64,000 nt of DNA from Winogradskyella wichelsiae (GCF_013403925.1 NZ_JABFDJ010000001.1:124001-188000); one strand, 5' to 3'; shown: positions 34,668 through 44,110, counted from the first letter of the stretch. Numbers and translations are program-made. The notes: generated from the sequence alone by a model not told the origin.

Positions 34668-34699
34668 TGTGTCAAACAATAGTATAGTACTTTGACACA
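34668..34699. repeat. Nine-base inverted repeat upstream of RadC-like gene
   Basis: TGTGTCAAA (34668-34676) is mirrored exactly by TTTGACACA (34691-34699) with a 14-base spacer, in the 370-base non-coding stretch 34582-34951. The rest of the stretch, apart from the terminator at 34916-34944, shows nothing I can name. Confidence 0.45.
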
Positions 34700-34915
34700 A
34701 GTGGTATTTTTTATTTTTAACTCTATTATTCTTAAAGAAATTTACACTTGAACTTTAACATTTCAATCAATTAGGCGTATTTCAACTGACCTTCAATATT
34801 AATAATACATCCTTATAGTAATAAAGTAAACTCGCTACAGTTAGACTATCTTTTATTTATGAAGGTATGAGCAATCAAGTACAATATTGTAGCGTATTTT
34901 ATAACTCAAAAAACA

Positions 34916-34944
34916 AAGCCCAATCTATTTACATAGACTAGGCT
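34916..34944 (-). terminator. Hairpin after the 131-residue unknown gene
   Basis: AAGCC-CAA-TCTAT pairs with ATAGA-CTA-GGCTT around TTAC, just beyond the stop at 34952. There is only a weak T-run on the minus strand. Confidence 0.5.
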
Positions 34945-34951
34945 TATATTT

Positions 34952-35347
34952 TTACTCTGCATGCTCAAGAATACCATTCTTTGAAAACACATCAGAATTA
35001 GCTATAATATTATGTTTAGGCACAAAAGTTTCTTGCTTTGGCTTTACAGCATCTTCTGTAACATAAACCCATCTGTGGGATAATGTAATTTCCTCTCCCG
35101 TTTCCTTTACAACATATTCAAAAGGCTCACAGTCCTCTTTAATGATGCTCCCTGGCATTTCTGTACCAATAAGCCCAGTACACACCTGCTCATCAAATGT
35201 TGAAGGTATATAAGCTTTCTTAGCAGTAGCATAAAAGTTTCCTGTAACTTTGCTTAATACCATTTCAATTCCTCCTTGTAGTTCCAGAACGAAGAATGAA
35301 GTACCATCCTCTTTCTGTCTCTCTTTGTAATTTACGATTCTAACCAT
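34952..35347 (-). CDS. Unknown 131-residue element protein
   Basis: 131 residues from the ATG at 35347 (MVRIVNYKERQKEDGTSFFVLELQGGIEMV). The frame continues upstream to 35425, but that extension is hydrophobic and unlike the rest, so I take the shorter start. The body is beta-rich and polar (SKVTGNFYATAKKAYIPSTFDE, then PFEYVVKETGEEITLSHRWVYV). The family is typical of Bacteroidota integrative elements, where its role is unknown. It is monocistronic, with the defence operon diverging 285 bases away. Confidence 0.65.
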   Translation of the reverse strand: MVRIVNYKERQKEDGTSFFVLELQGGIEMVLSKVTGNFYATAKKAYIPSTFDEQVCTGLIGTEMPGSIIKEDCEPFEYVVKETGEEITLSHRWVYVTEDAVKPKQETFVPKHNIIANSDVFSKNGILEHAE

Positions 35348-35594
35348 TTTTCTAAAAGTTTTTGAGTTGTAGTATACCACACACAGAAAATCAATTACCA
35401 ACAGCATATAAATCTCAACTATCACCTTGAATTTATTAACTCTGCCAGAAAATCTTCTTTACTATATAAAGTGGTAGGGGCATCTTTATCCCCAGAACTT
35501 AGTGGGGGTTTTGCACAAGGTATCTGGCACTCTCACAAAGCATTCAAAAAATATATTTTTTAAAAATTTTTTATAACAAAATTTCTAATTAGAT

Positions 35595-35625
35595 TTAGAC
35601 AATATTTGACAAGAACTAATTTGAC
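35595..35625 (+). promoter_or_regulatory. Repeated TTTGAC motifs before the defence operon
   Basis: TTAGAC at 35595-35600, TTTGAC at 35605-35610 and TTTGAC at 35620-35625 stand just before the ATG at 35632. They may be operator half-sites for the XRE protein encoded first in the operon. Further left, 35426-35594 holds a C/G hairpin near 35489-35514 and very AT-rich DNA, nothing else. Confidence 0.35.
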
Positions 35626-35631
35626 TACCAA

Positions 35632-35919
35632 ATGATACTCTCAGAATTACTAAAATCTAAAAGGGAAACTAAAAACCTATTACTGCGTGAAGTAGCCTCT
35701 ATGATAGATGCAGATACTGCTTTGATAAGCAAAATTGAAAAAGGAGATAGAAAACCTACTAGAGAGCAAATAGATAAATTAGCAATTGCTTTAGATATTG
35801 AGCATAGTAAACTTTTAAAGCTATGGCTTAGTGAGAAAGTATATGAAGATGTAAAAGGAGAAGATTTAGCTATTGAAGCTGTTAAACTGACTTTAAAAAG
35901 ATTGAAAACGGAGAAATAA
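35632..35919 (+). CDS. XRE-family controller of the restriction operon
   Basis: 95 residues. The HTH occupies 4-62 (LLKSKRETKNLLLREVASMIDADTALISKIEKGDRKPTREQIDKLAIALDI). The C-terminal 30 residues are helical and charged. It is the first gene of the defence operon: the helicase ATG follows directly after its stop. This position and size match controller (C) proteins of restriction-modification systems, which delay nuclease expression. TTTGAC repeats in its promoter region are possible binding sites. Confidence 0.85.
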   Translation: MILSELLKSKRETKNLLLREVASMIDADTALISKIEKGDRKPTREQIDKLAIALDIEHSKLLKLWLSEKVYEDVKGEDLAIEAVKLTLKRLKTEK

Positions 35920-38808
35920 ATGATTACAGATTACCAAGCTAAATATTTTGCTCACGAATTAACTAGAAGACTCCCTGCTAATGATATAGGTAAGTTTACA
36001 GCATCCTTACAAGATGCCCAAGTAGACATGAACCCTCATCAAGTAGAAGCTGCTTTGTTTGCTTTTCAATCACCATTATCAAAAGGAGCTCTTTTAGCTG
36101 ATGAAGTTGGTTTAGGAAAAACTATTGAAGCTGGTATTATAATATCTCAAAAGTGGGCAGAAAGAAAAAGAAAATTACTTATTATTTGTCCTGCTAACCT
36201 AAGAAAACAATGGAATCAAGAATTATCTGATAAGTTTTTCATTCCTTCAACTATACTAGAATCACAGTCTTTTAATAAATTAAAAAAGCAAGGCAAAAGA
36301 AACCCTTTTGACCAAGAACAAATAATTTTATCATCATTCCAATTCATAAGGTCTAAAGAAGAGCTTGTTAGAATGATAGATTGGGACTTAGTCATTATTG
36401 ATGAAGCCCATAGATTAAGAAATGTATACAAGCCTAAAAACAAAATAGCTAATGCTATAAAATCTGCTATACAACATGCTCCTAAAATACTACTTACCGC
36501 TACTCCATTACAAAACTCTATTTTAGAATTATATGGACTAGTAAGTTTCATAGACGAGTATGCTTTTGGGGACTTAAAAAGCTTTAAAACTCAGTTTGGA
36601 AAAATAACTACCGAGGATGCTTTTTTAGACTTAAAAGAACGTTTAAAACCAGTTTGTAAAAGAACTCTAAGAAGGCAAGTTTTAGAGTATATTAATTACA
36701 CCAACAGAATTGCTATTGTAGAAGAGTTCTATCCATTTAAGGATGAAGAAACTTTGTATGACCTTGTTTCTGAATACCTTCAAACTCCAAGACTATATGC
36801 CTTACCTAATAGTCAAAGACAGTTAATGACTTTAATTTTAAGAAAGTTATTAGCCTCTTCCACTTATGCTATTTCAGGTACTTTAGAAGCTTTAGAAAAC
36901 AAGTTAAAAGCTATTTTAGCAGACCAAAAGTTTTTAAATGAAAAGGTTGAATTAGGAACTGAATTTGAAACTATCAATGAACTTGAAGATGAATGGGGAG
37001 ATGAAGAGTTAAATTCTTTTGAATTACTAACTGATGAAGAGTTAGATGAAGTACAAGCTGAACTAGACAATGTTTCTACATTTAGAGAACTGGCTATTTC
37101 AATTGAAAAAAATGCTAAAGGAGAAAAGCTGCTCACTGCATTAACTAAAGGTTTTGAAAAGCTAGAAGAACTTGGAGCTAACCAAAAAGCTATCATATTT
37201 ACAGAATCTAGAAGAACACAACAATATTTATTAGACCATTTATCTAGTAATGGTTACAAAGATAAAATAGCACTGTTTAATGGTACAAATACAGATGCTA
37301 AATCTAAACAGGTATACAAAGATTGGATAGAAGAACATAAAGGTACAGATAGAGTTAGTGGTGCAAGAGCTGCTGATATGCGACAAGCTATTGTAGATTA
37401 TTTTAAAAATACAGCAACCATTTTAATTGCTACTGAAGCTGCTGCTGAAGGTATCAACCTGCAATTCTGTTCCTTGTTGGTAAACTATGACATGCCTTGG
37501 AATCCACAAAGGATTGAACAGCGTATTGGTAGGGTACATAGATATGGACAAAAACATGATGTCGTAGTTATCAACTTCTTAAACCAATCTAATGAAGCAG
37601 ACCAAAGAGTTTATGAGTTGTTAGACCAAAAGTTCCAACTCTTTAATGGTGTATTTGGTGTTTCTGATGAAGTTTTAGGGAGTATCAGCTCTGGTGTAGA
37701 TTTTGAAAAAAGGATTGCTCAAATTTATCAAGAATGTAGACAACCTTCAGAAATAAAAAATGCTTTTGATGCACTTCAACAAGAAATGGATGAAAGTATT
37801 AACACTAGAATTGATGAAACTAGAGAGCAACTACTAGAGCATTTTGATGATGAAGTACACAAGAAACTAAAGGTAAACCTAGAGAAAGGTAAAAGCTACT
37901 TAAATCAATACGAAAACTGGTTATGGGCTGTTACTAAACATTACTTAAATGGTTGTGCCGAGTTTGATTTTAAAAGAGATGTATTTAGGTTAAAAAAGAA
38001 TCCATTTCCTCAATTTAAAATTAATGAAGGTCCTTATCAATTGTTGAAAAGTGGAGATGTTATTAAAAAATCGCAACAAGAACTAGATACTAATGCCAAT
38101 TTATATAGGATTGGACACCCTCTAGCAAAACAAATAGTAGAAGCTTGTAAAACAAAACAACTAGAAGTACAAAAAGTAATTTTTGACTACTCTAACCATC
38201 CTAAAAACATGGCTATTTTAGAAGATTATGTAGGTTGCAAAGGCACAGTAAGGGTTATCCAATTAAGTATTCTGTCTTTTGAAGAAGAAGACTATTTATT
38301 AATACAGGTTTTAGATGAACAAGAAAACAAGATAGATAGTGAAATAGCTCAAAAAATGTTTAGCTTACCTGCTAAAACAAGTAATGAAGTTTCTATTTCT
38401 AATGAAACAGACCAACTACTTAAAGAGGTGTTTAAAGCACAGAAACAAGAGGTGCTAGAAGATAACTTAAAGCGTAATGCAGAGTTTTTTGACCAAGAAT
38501 ATGATAAGCTAGATAAGTGGGCAGATGATATGAAGATTAGCCTTGAAAGGGAAATACAAGATATTGATGCAGAAATTAAACTCCGTAAAGCAGAAGCTAG
38601 AAAAAAGTTAGATTTACAAACTAAAGTAAAGGAACAACGCGCTATTAAAGAATTAGAAAAAAAGCGTAATGAAAAAAGAAAACATCTCTTTGAAGCTCAA
38701 GACCAAATAGATGATAAAAAAGATGATGTTTTAAGTAACATAGAAGAGCGTTTATCGCAACGTATAGTAGAACAAGAATTATTTACCATTGAGTGGGAAT
38801 TGATATAA
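35920..38808 (+). CDS. SNF2/HepA-type helicase of the defence operon
   Basis: 962 residues, superfamily 2 Snf2-type ATPase. Walker A is in ADEVGLGKTIEAG (61-73), the Walker B box is DEAH at 161-164, motif III is LLTATPLQNS and motifs V/VI are EAAAEGINLQ and RIEQRIGRVHRYGQ. An acidic insertion (ELEDEWGDEELNSF and following) separates the two RecA lobes. The C-terminal 100 residues (about 850-950) are a long Glu/Lys coiled coil. HepA/DrmD-like translocases occur in DISARM and related defence loci. Here it is the first enzyme in an operon with type III Mod and Res, an arrangement that is not the standard two-gene type III system. Confidence 0.88.
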   Translation: MITDYQAKYFAHELTRRLPANDIGKFTASLQDAQVDMNPHQVEAALFAFQSPLSKGALLADEVGLGKTIEAGIIISQKWAERKRKLLIICPANLRKQWNQELSDKFFIPSTILESQSFNKLKKQGKRNPFDQEQIILSSFQFIRSKEELVRMIDWDLVIIDEAHRLRNVYKPKNKIANAIKSAIQHAPKILLTATPLQNSILELYGLVSFIDEYAFGDLKSFKTQFGKITTEDAFLDLKERLKPVCKRTLRRQVLEYINYTNRIAIVEEFYPFKDEETLYDLVSEYLQTPRLYALPNSQRQLMTLILRKLLASSTYAISGTLEALENKLKAILADQKFLNEKVELGTEFETINELEDEWGDEELNSFELLTDEELDEVQAELDNVSTFRELAISIEKNAKGEKLLTALTKGFEKLEELGANQKAIIFTESRRTQQYLLDHLSSNGYKDKIALFNGTNTDAKSKQVYKDWIEEHKGTDRVSGARAADMRQAIVDYFKNTATILIATEAAAEGINLQFCSLLVNYDMPWNPQRIEQRIGRVHRYGQKHDVVVINFLNQSNEADQRVYELLDQKFQLFNGVFGVSDEVLGSISSGVDFEKRIAQIYQECRQPSEIKNAFDALQQEMDESINTRIDETREQLLEHFDDEVHKKLKVNLEKGKSYLNQYENWLWAVTKHYLNGCAEFDFKRDVFRLKKNPFPQFKINEGPYQLLKSGDVIKKSQQELDTNANLYRIGHPLAKQIVEACKTKQLEVQKVIFDYSNHPKNMAILEDYVGCKGTVRVIQLSILSFEEEDYLLIQVLDEQENKIDSEIAQKMFSLPAKTSNEVSISNETDQLLKEVFKAQKQEVLEDNLKRNAEFFDQEYDKLDKWADDMKISLEREIQDIDAEIKLRKAEARKKLDLQTKVKEQRAIKELEKKRNEKRKHLFEAQDQIDDKKDDVLSNIEERLSQRIVEQELFTIEWELI

Positions 38809-38812
38809 AATT

Positions 38813-40390
38813 ATGGCAAGCAAAAAACAACAAAAATTAGAATTAACTTGGATAGGCAAAGGAGAAGAACGAACTCTAGAGCCTAGAATATTAATAGAGA
38901 ATCCTGAATATAGTTATGGAGACCCTAATACAGAAAACCTACTGATTTGTGGAGATAACCTTTTAGCTTTAAAAGCTTTAGAACAAGACTATGCAGGAAA
39001 GATAAAGTGTATATATATAGACCCACCTTATAATACAGGTAAAGCTTTTGAATACTATGATGACAATTTAGAACATTCTTTATGGCTTAGTCTTATGAAA
39101 CCTAGGATTGAAATTTTAAGAAACCTACTGACAGAGGATGGAAGTTTATTTATAAATATCGATGAAATAGAACATGCTTATTTAAAAGTACTTTGTGATG
39201 AAGTATTTGGTCGAAGAAACTATTTAGGCGACTTAATTTGGAAGAAAAGAAAAGGTGGGGGAAATGATTCAAGATATTTTGCTATTGACCATGATTACAT
39301 TTTAGTTTACGCAAAAAACAATGATAAAAAAATCCATCATGAAAAATGGAGAATTCCATATGAAGGAGACTATTTAAAAAGATACAAAGAAACTGATGAA
39401 AATGGAGACAAATATTATTGGGATACTTTAGCTCGTGATGGATTGCAAAACCCAATACCGGTAGAAATTAATTGTCCAGATGGAGAAATATTGAGTATAA
39501 ATTCTCAAAAATCTCAAGAGTCAGTTCTTGAAGGTTTAAAAACAGATCATATAAGATTAATAAAGAACAAAAAAAACAATTGGACTTTACACCATAGGGT
39601 TTATGTTCCACAAGCAGGAAAAGCGTTAAGAACTATATTAGATGATTCAGGAACAAATAAAACTGCTGGGGATGAAATAAAAGCTTTATTTGGAACTACT
39701 AAATCATTTGATTATCCAAAACCTGAATCCTTAATTAAAAGAATTATTGATTTAACAACTAAAAAAGGAGATATAGTATTAGATTCATTTCTAGGTTCAG
39801 GAACAACAAGTGCTGTAGCTCAAAAAATGGGTAGAAAATATATAGGCATAGAAATGGGAGACCATGCCTACACACATTGTTATCCAAGGCAAAAAATGGT
39901 TACAGATGGAGAAGATGAAGGTGGTATTACAAAAGCAGTAAATTGGCAAGGAGGTGGTGGTTTCAAATTTTATGAATTAGCCCCAAGTCTATTAAATAAA
40001 GATAAATATGATAACTGGGTAATCAGTAAAGAGTACAGCCCAGATATGTTAGCTGCTGCAATGGCTAAACAAGAAGGCTTTACTTATGCTCCAGATAAAG
40101 ACAACTACTGGAAACAAGGCTATAGTGCAGAGCAAGACTTTATTTTTACTACTACACAATTTGTAACTGTAGAGCTGTTAGACCAGCTACAAGACCAATT
40201 ACAACATGGAGAAAGTTTACTTATTTGTGCTAAGAAGTTTCAACCAGAATGTCATAATAAGTTCAAGAATATTGTACTTAAAAAGATACCAAAAATGTTA
40301 CTAGGTAAATGTGAGTTTGGTAAAAATGATTATAGCTTAAACATCATCAATCCACCAGTATTAACCGAAGAAGAATTAGGAGATGAATAA
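38813..40390 (+). CDS. Type III restriction-modification adenine methyltransferase (Mod)
   Basis: 525 residues. A beta-class N6-adenine methyltransferase: the catalytic DPPY is at 70-73 (YIDPPYNTGK) and the SAM loop DSFLGSGTT lies after it at 324-332. The segment between (about 140-320) holds target recognition. This motif order and the neighbouring Res gene identify a Mod subunit, which recognises and methylates the site and guides Res. Both active motifs are intact. It begins five bases after the helicase and overlaps res by eight bases. The DNA target cannot be read from sequence. Confidence 0.93.
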   Translation: MASKKQQKLELTWIGKGEERTLEPRILIENPEYSYGDPNTENLLICGDNLLALKALEQDYAGKIKCIYIDPPYNTGKAFEYYDDNLEHSLWLSLMKPRIEILRNLLTEDGSLFINIDEIEHAYLKVLCDEVFGRRNYLGDLIWKKRKGGGNDSRYFAIDHDYILVYAKNNDKKIHHEKWRIPYEGDYLKRYKETDENGDKYYWDTLARDGLQNPIPVEINCPDGEILSINSQKSQESVLEGLKTDHIRLIKNKKNNWTLHHRVYVPQAGKALRTILDDSGTNKTAGDEIKALFGTTKSFDYPKPESLIKRIIDLTTKKGDIVLDSFLGSGTTSAVAQKMGRKYIGIEMGDHAYTHCYPRQKMVTDGEDEGGITKAVNWQGGGGFKFYELAPSLLNKDKYDNWVISKEYSPDMLAAAMAKQEGFTYAPDKDNYWKQGYSAEQDFIFTTTQFVTVELLDQLQDQLQHGESLLICAKKFQPECHNKFKNIVLKKIPKMLLGKCEFGKNDYSLNIINPPVLTEEELGDE

Positions 40391-43121
40391 TAGTACTAGA
40401 GATTATATTATAGAACAAGCTAACCCTAGTGTAGATACTATAATAAACAGAATTAACAATAGGTTATCACTACGAGACCCTTTACGAGATTCTTTACAAT
40501 TGGTGGCGTATTTGGCAGAAGAGTTAGAGCTAAAAAAAGAAGTAGATTTAAAAGCAGAATTAGACAAAGTAAAACAACGTTATCCAAGTTGTAAAGACTT
40601 TGAAAGAGACTTTGTATCTCTTTGCTTTTCCATTGCTACTGGTGTTGGAAAAACTAGGTTAATGGGTGCTTTTATTACTTATCTGTACCTAAAAAAAGGT
40701 ATTCGTAATTTTTTCATCTTAGCCCCTAACCTAACTATCTATGATAAACTAATTGAAGACTTTGGTAATCCCAACTACAAAAAGTATGTATTTAAAGGTA
40801 TTAGTGAGTTTGTAACCAACAGACCTGTCATAATAAATGGTGATAATTATGCTGAAAAAGGAAATCTTTTTGGAGACCAAGAAGTTAGAATCAACATTTT
40901 TAATATATCAAAATTCAATTCAGACAACAAAGTAGGAAGAGGTAAAGCAGATAAAGGCAAACCGCCAAAAATGAAACGGTTATCAGAGTATTTAGGTCAG
41001 TCTTATTGGGACTATCTTGCTGGTCTAGATGATTTAGTCATATTAATGGATGAAGCCCACAGGTACCATGCAGATGCTTCTAAAAAAGCAATTAATGAAC
41101 TAAAGCCTATTCTAGGTTTAGAATTAACAGCTACTCCTTTAGATGAAAAAGGCAAAGCCTTTAAGAATGTAGTATATGAGTATAATTTAGCTCAAGCTTT
41201 AGAAGATGGTAAATATGTGAAAGCTCCTGCTATAGCAACTCGTAAAGATTTTGACAAGAAAAACCTAACACCAAAAGAGGTGGAACAGTTTAAGTTGGAG
41301 GATGCAATTTCTGTACATGAAGACACTAAAAATGAATTAGAACTCTATGCCAGAAACAATGATGTACCATTAGTAAAACCTTTTATTTTAGTTGTTTGTA
41401 AAGACATTAATCATGCTTCAGAAGTTTATAACTATATAAGCTCTAATGCTTTTTACAATGGTAAATATGAAGGAAGAGTATTGCAGATAGATTCATCTAC
41501 CAAAAAAGTAGAAGAAATTGAAAGACAATTTTTGTCCTTAGAAAGTCCAGATAATGAGATTGAAATTGTAATCCATGTAAACATGTTAAAAGAAGGTTGG
41601 GATGTTACTAACCTATACACTATAGTGCCATTAAGAGCAGCCAATGCTTCTGTATTAATTGAGCAAACCATTGGAAGAGGTTTAAGACTACCTTATAATG
41701 GAAGAAGAACAGGAGTTGAAAAAGTAGATAAACTGACTGTTTTAGCACATGACAACTTCAATAGAGTTATCCAAGAAGCTAAAAATCCAGATTCTGTATT
41801 AAACAAACTAACATATATAGAGTTAGACGAAGAAGATTTAAAAACAGAGTCTACAATAGTGACTTCTGAAACTAAGATTAATGCAGAAATAAGAAGAGAA
41901 CAAGCTAAAATAAATACTGTTGTTAATCCTGAAAAGAAACTAGAATTAACACATGCTTTAGAGGCTAAAAAAGCTATTGTAAATGCTATACCAACGTTTT
42001 CATCTAATGAAGGTGTTAATAGTGTAAACGACTTATCCAAACCTGAAGTTAAGCAAAAAGCTATTCAGAAAATAAAAGAGACTTTATCTAGAGGTCAGCA
42101 AAATATTTTTATGCCTCAAATAGTAGCAGAAGCAGAAGCCCAATATGATTCTGTAGTTGCTAATTTTAAAAGTCAGATTATAGAAATACCTAGAATGGAC
42201 TTAGTTCTAGAAGAGGTGGAAACTTGGTTTGAAGATTTCGACTTAGATACTAACAAAGGCTTTGATTTAAACATCATGCAAGAAGAGATTTTAAGGATGG
42301 ACCTAAAGGACCAAACTAAAATAGATTCTTTAGGGGTTAAACAAGGTGCATTTGTTAATGAAACTCCAGTCAATCAAGTTATAGCAGAACTTATTAACTT
42401 CCCTGAAATTGACTATGATGAAAGTGCAGACCTACTGCATAAACTGGTTACTCAAGCTTTAGAAAAGCTATCAGAAAACTTATCAGATAAAGAACAACTT
42501 CCTGTACTGATTAGACAGTACAGAAAAGTAATTGCTGGTAAAATTTATGACCAGTTAAAAATTCATTTTAAAATGAGTAACCCTGATTATGTACCACCAA
42601 CAATTTTACCTTTTATAAAAATTGAAGACTGGAACTTTACTGTACCTAAAGAAAATGGCTATAAGCATTATACAGATGTAATTACACCTTTAAGTCTAGT
42701 TACAAAATATGTATATAGAGGTTTTGAGAAATCTTGTCACCCAGAGTATAAGTTTGATTCTAATACAGAAAAGGACTTTGCTTTTGTAATAGAAAATGAT
42801 GCTTCTGTGTTAAAATGGTTAAGACCTGCCACCAATCAATTTAGAATTTACTGGGGAAAAAACTCTAGTAAATATGAACCTGACTTTATTGTAGAGACAG
42901 CAGACTCAATCTTCATGTGCGAACCTAAAAAAGCTAAAGATGTAGAAACTGAAGAAGTTCAATTGAAGATGAAAGCAGCTTTAAAATACTGCCAATATGC
43001 CAATGATTTCACAAGTAAAAATGAAGGTAAAACTTGGCGTTATTTATTAATCCCACATGACCAAGTTGATAAGACCTCAAGTTTTCAAAATTTGGTTAAT
43101 AGATTTGAGAGAGTATCATAA
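40383..43121 (+). CDS. Type III restriction endonuclease (Res)
   Basis: 912 residues. Translocating helicase-nuclease subunit. Walker A ATGVGKT at 85-91, DEAH at 223-226 (LMDEAHRYHAD), motif III ELTATPLDEKGK, motif V MLKEGWDVTN and motif VI EQTIGRGLRLPY. The C-terminal nuclease has a PD-(D/E)xK core: Asp834 in YEPDF, Glu847 and Lys849 in CEPKKA. All catalytic residues are present, so the enzyme should be active. It overlaps the Mod gene by eight bases and the Abi gene by one (TAATG), meaning translational coupling. Confidence 0.92.
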   Translation: MNNSTRDYIIEQANPSVDTIINRINNRLSLRDPLRDSLQLVAYLAEELELKKEVDLKAELDKVKQRYPSCKDFERDFVSLCFSIATGVGKTRLMGAFITYLYLKKGIRNFFILAPNLTIYDKLIEDFGNPNYKKYVFKGISEFVTNRPVIINGDNYAEKGNLFGDQEVRINIFNISKFNSDNKVGRGKADKGKPPKMKRLSEYLGQSYWDYLAGLDDLVILMDEAHRYHADASKKAINELKPILGLELTATPLDEKGKAFKNVVYEYNLAQALEDGKYVKAPAIATRKDFDKKNLTPKEVEQFKLEDAISVHEDTKNELELYARNNDVPLVKPFILVVCKDINHASEVYNYISSNAFYNGKYEGRVLQIDSSTKKVEEIERQFLSLESPDNEIEIVIHVNMLKEGWDVTNLYTIVPLRAANASVLIEQTIGRGLRLPYNGRRTGVEKVDKLTVLAHDNFNRVIQEAKNPDSVLNKLTYIELDEEDLKTESTIVTSETKINAEIRREQAKINTVVNPEKKLELTHALEAKKAIVNAIPTFSSNEGVNSVNDLSKPEVKQKAIQKIKETLSRGQQNIFMPQIVAEAEAQYDSVVANFKSQIIEIPRMDLVLEEVETWFEDFDLDTNKGFDLNIMQEEILRMDLKDQTKIDSLGVKQGAFVNETPVNQVIAELINFPEIDYDESADLLHKLVTQALEKLSENLSDKEQLPVLIRQYRKVIAGKIYDQLKIHFKMSNPDYVPPTILPFIKIEDWNFTVPKENGYKHYTDVITPLSLVTKYVYRGFEKSCHPEYKFDSNTEKDFAFVIENDASVLKWLRPATNQFRIYWGKNSSKYEPDFIVETADSIFMCEPKKAKDVETEEVQLKMKAALKYCQYANDFTSKNEGKTWRYLLIPHDQVDKTSSFQNLVNRFERVS

Positions 43122-44008
43122 TGGGAAACAAAGCAACTAACACAAGTGTTCAAATTGAAACCTTAAAAGAAAGAGGTTTAAACCTTGACTATGAAGAAGC
43201 AAAAATTAAAGAATTTCTACTAGATATTGGGTACTATAGATTAGGGTTTTATTGGCATCATTTTGAAATAGATAATGACCATAATTTTGCTAAAGACAGT
43301 AAATTATCTGATGTTATTGCTCTTTACTACTTAGATGTAGACTTAAGAACGATCTTACTAAGATACTTAAATCGTATAGAAATACATTTTAGAACTAAGG
43401 TCGTTTACTATGTTTCTAATAAGTTTAAGACTTCACCTGCTTGGTTTGCTGATGACAAAATAGTGAATAACAGTTTTATTCATAATACACCATACAAGAC
43501 AAGTATGCTTCATAGAGTTTACACCCCAGATTTTATAAGCAACAATAAAACATTAAAGAAACATCATCTAAATAACCCTGAAGACACCTATGCACCTGCA
43601 TGGAAAGCTTTAGAGTTTTTCACTTTTGGGGTTTTACTAAACCTATTTAAAAACATTAGAGATGAGAATATAAAAAAAAGAGTGACAGAAAGTTTGGGTA
43701 TTTTAAACCCTAACAAGTTTGAGAATTTAATGAGTACTGTAGTTTTAATAAGAAATATTTGTTCTCATGGAGATGTTCTTTATGACTTTAAAACACCTAG
43801 AGGGCTATCAGTTGTTCCTGGCATAAATTTTGAAGGTAGTGATAGGAGCTCTTTAAATGCTTGTATTAAAGTCATTGCATATTTGCTAGAACACATATCA
43901 GAGAACAGGAAAAATGATTTTCTAAAGGAAATAGACGACCTGTTTACAAAGAACTTCAACAATGAGACTATAAAAGAAATTATTAACGATAAGATTAATT
44001 ATAAATAA
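43121..44008 (+). CDS. Abi_2-family (AbiD/F) HEPN abortive-infection protein
   Basis: 295 residues with the Abi_2 layout: N-terminal IQIETLKERGL-like helix, YYRLGFYWHHFE, then LDVDLRTILLRYLNRIEIHFRTKVVYYVS and WKALEFFTFGVLLNLF. The HEPN RNase motif R-x4-H is intact as RNICSH at 211-216. Such proteins cut RNA and stop growth when a phage attacks. Translation is coupled to res by a TAATG overlap. A promoter-like TACCTTTG, a short hairpin-forming stretch and a terminator follow, which could encode a control RNA. The pair of restriction and HEPN effector in one transcript suggests layered defence. Confidence 0.88.
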   Translation: MGNKATNTSVQIETLKERGLNLDYEEAKIKEFLLDIGYYRLGFYWHHFEIDNDHNFAKDSKLSDVIALYYLDVDLRTILLRYLNRIEIHFRTKVVYYVSNKFKTSPAWFADDKIVNNSFIHNTPYKTSMLHRVYTPDFISNNKTLKKHHLNNPEDTYAPAWKALEFFTFGVLLNLFKNIRDENIKKRVTESLGILNPNKFENLMSTVVLIRNICSHGDVLYDFKTPRGLSVVPGINFEGSDRSSLNACIKVIAYLLEHISENRKNDFLKEIDDLFTKNFNNETIKEIINDKINYK

Positions 44009-44015
44009 CTTTTTG

Positions 44016-44023
44016 TACCTTTG
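44016..44023 (+). promoter_or_regulatory. -7 element of a candidate small RNA
   Basis: TACCTTTG, a perfect TAnnTTTG, eight bases after the Abi stop. There is no downstream plus-strand gene it could serve. No clear -33 box is seen. Confidence 0.4.
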
Positions 44024-44027
44024 CACC

Positions 44028-44110
44028 AGTGCACTACTATTCATCTAATGCTTTAGTCTCTGCACTTAAAAAGAATAAAACATAAAACCCAGACTTGCTC
44101 TGGGTTTTTT
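44028..44110 (+). ncRNA. Candidate small RNA downstream of the HEPN gene
   Basis: A stretch of about 80 bases between the promoter-like element and a strong terminator contains no open frame. AGTGCA at 44028-44033 pairs with TGCACT at 44061-44066. The terminator AAAACCCAGA/TCTGGGTTTT is at 44084-44110 and would also end the defence operon. Abi_2/AbiF-type HEPN proteins have been described with adjacent non-coding RNA antitoxins; this region is in the right place for one. It may equally be only the operon 3' end. Confidence 0.35.

Noticed and set aside
35632..44008. DISARM or BREX system
   Set aside because: The SNF2 helicase and a methyltransferase are shared features, but DUF1998, PLD and BrxL/PglZ-type genes are absent, and Mod-Res is clearly type III.
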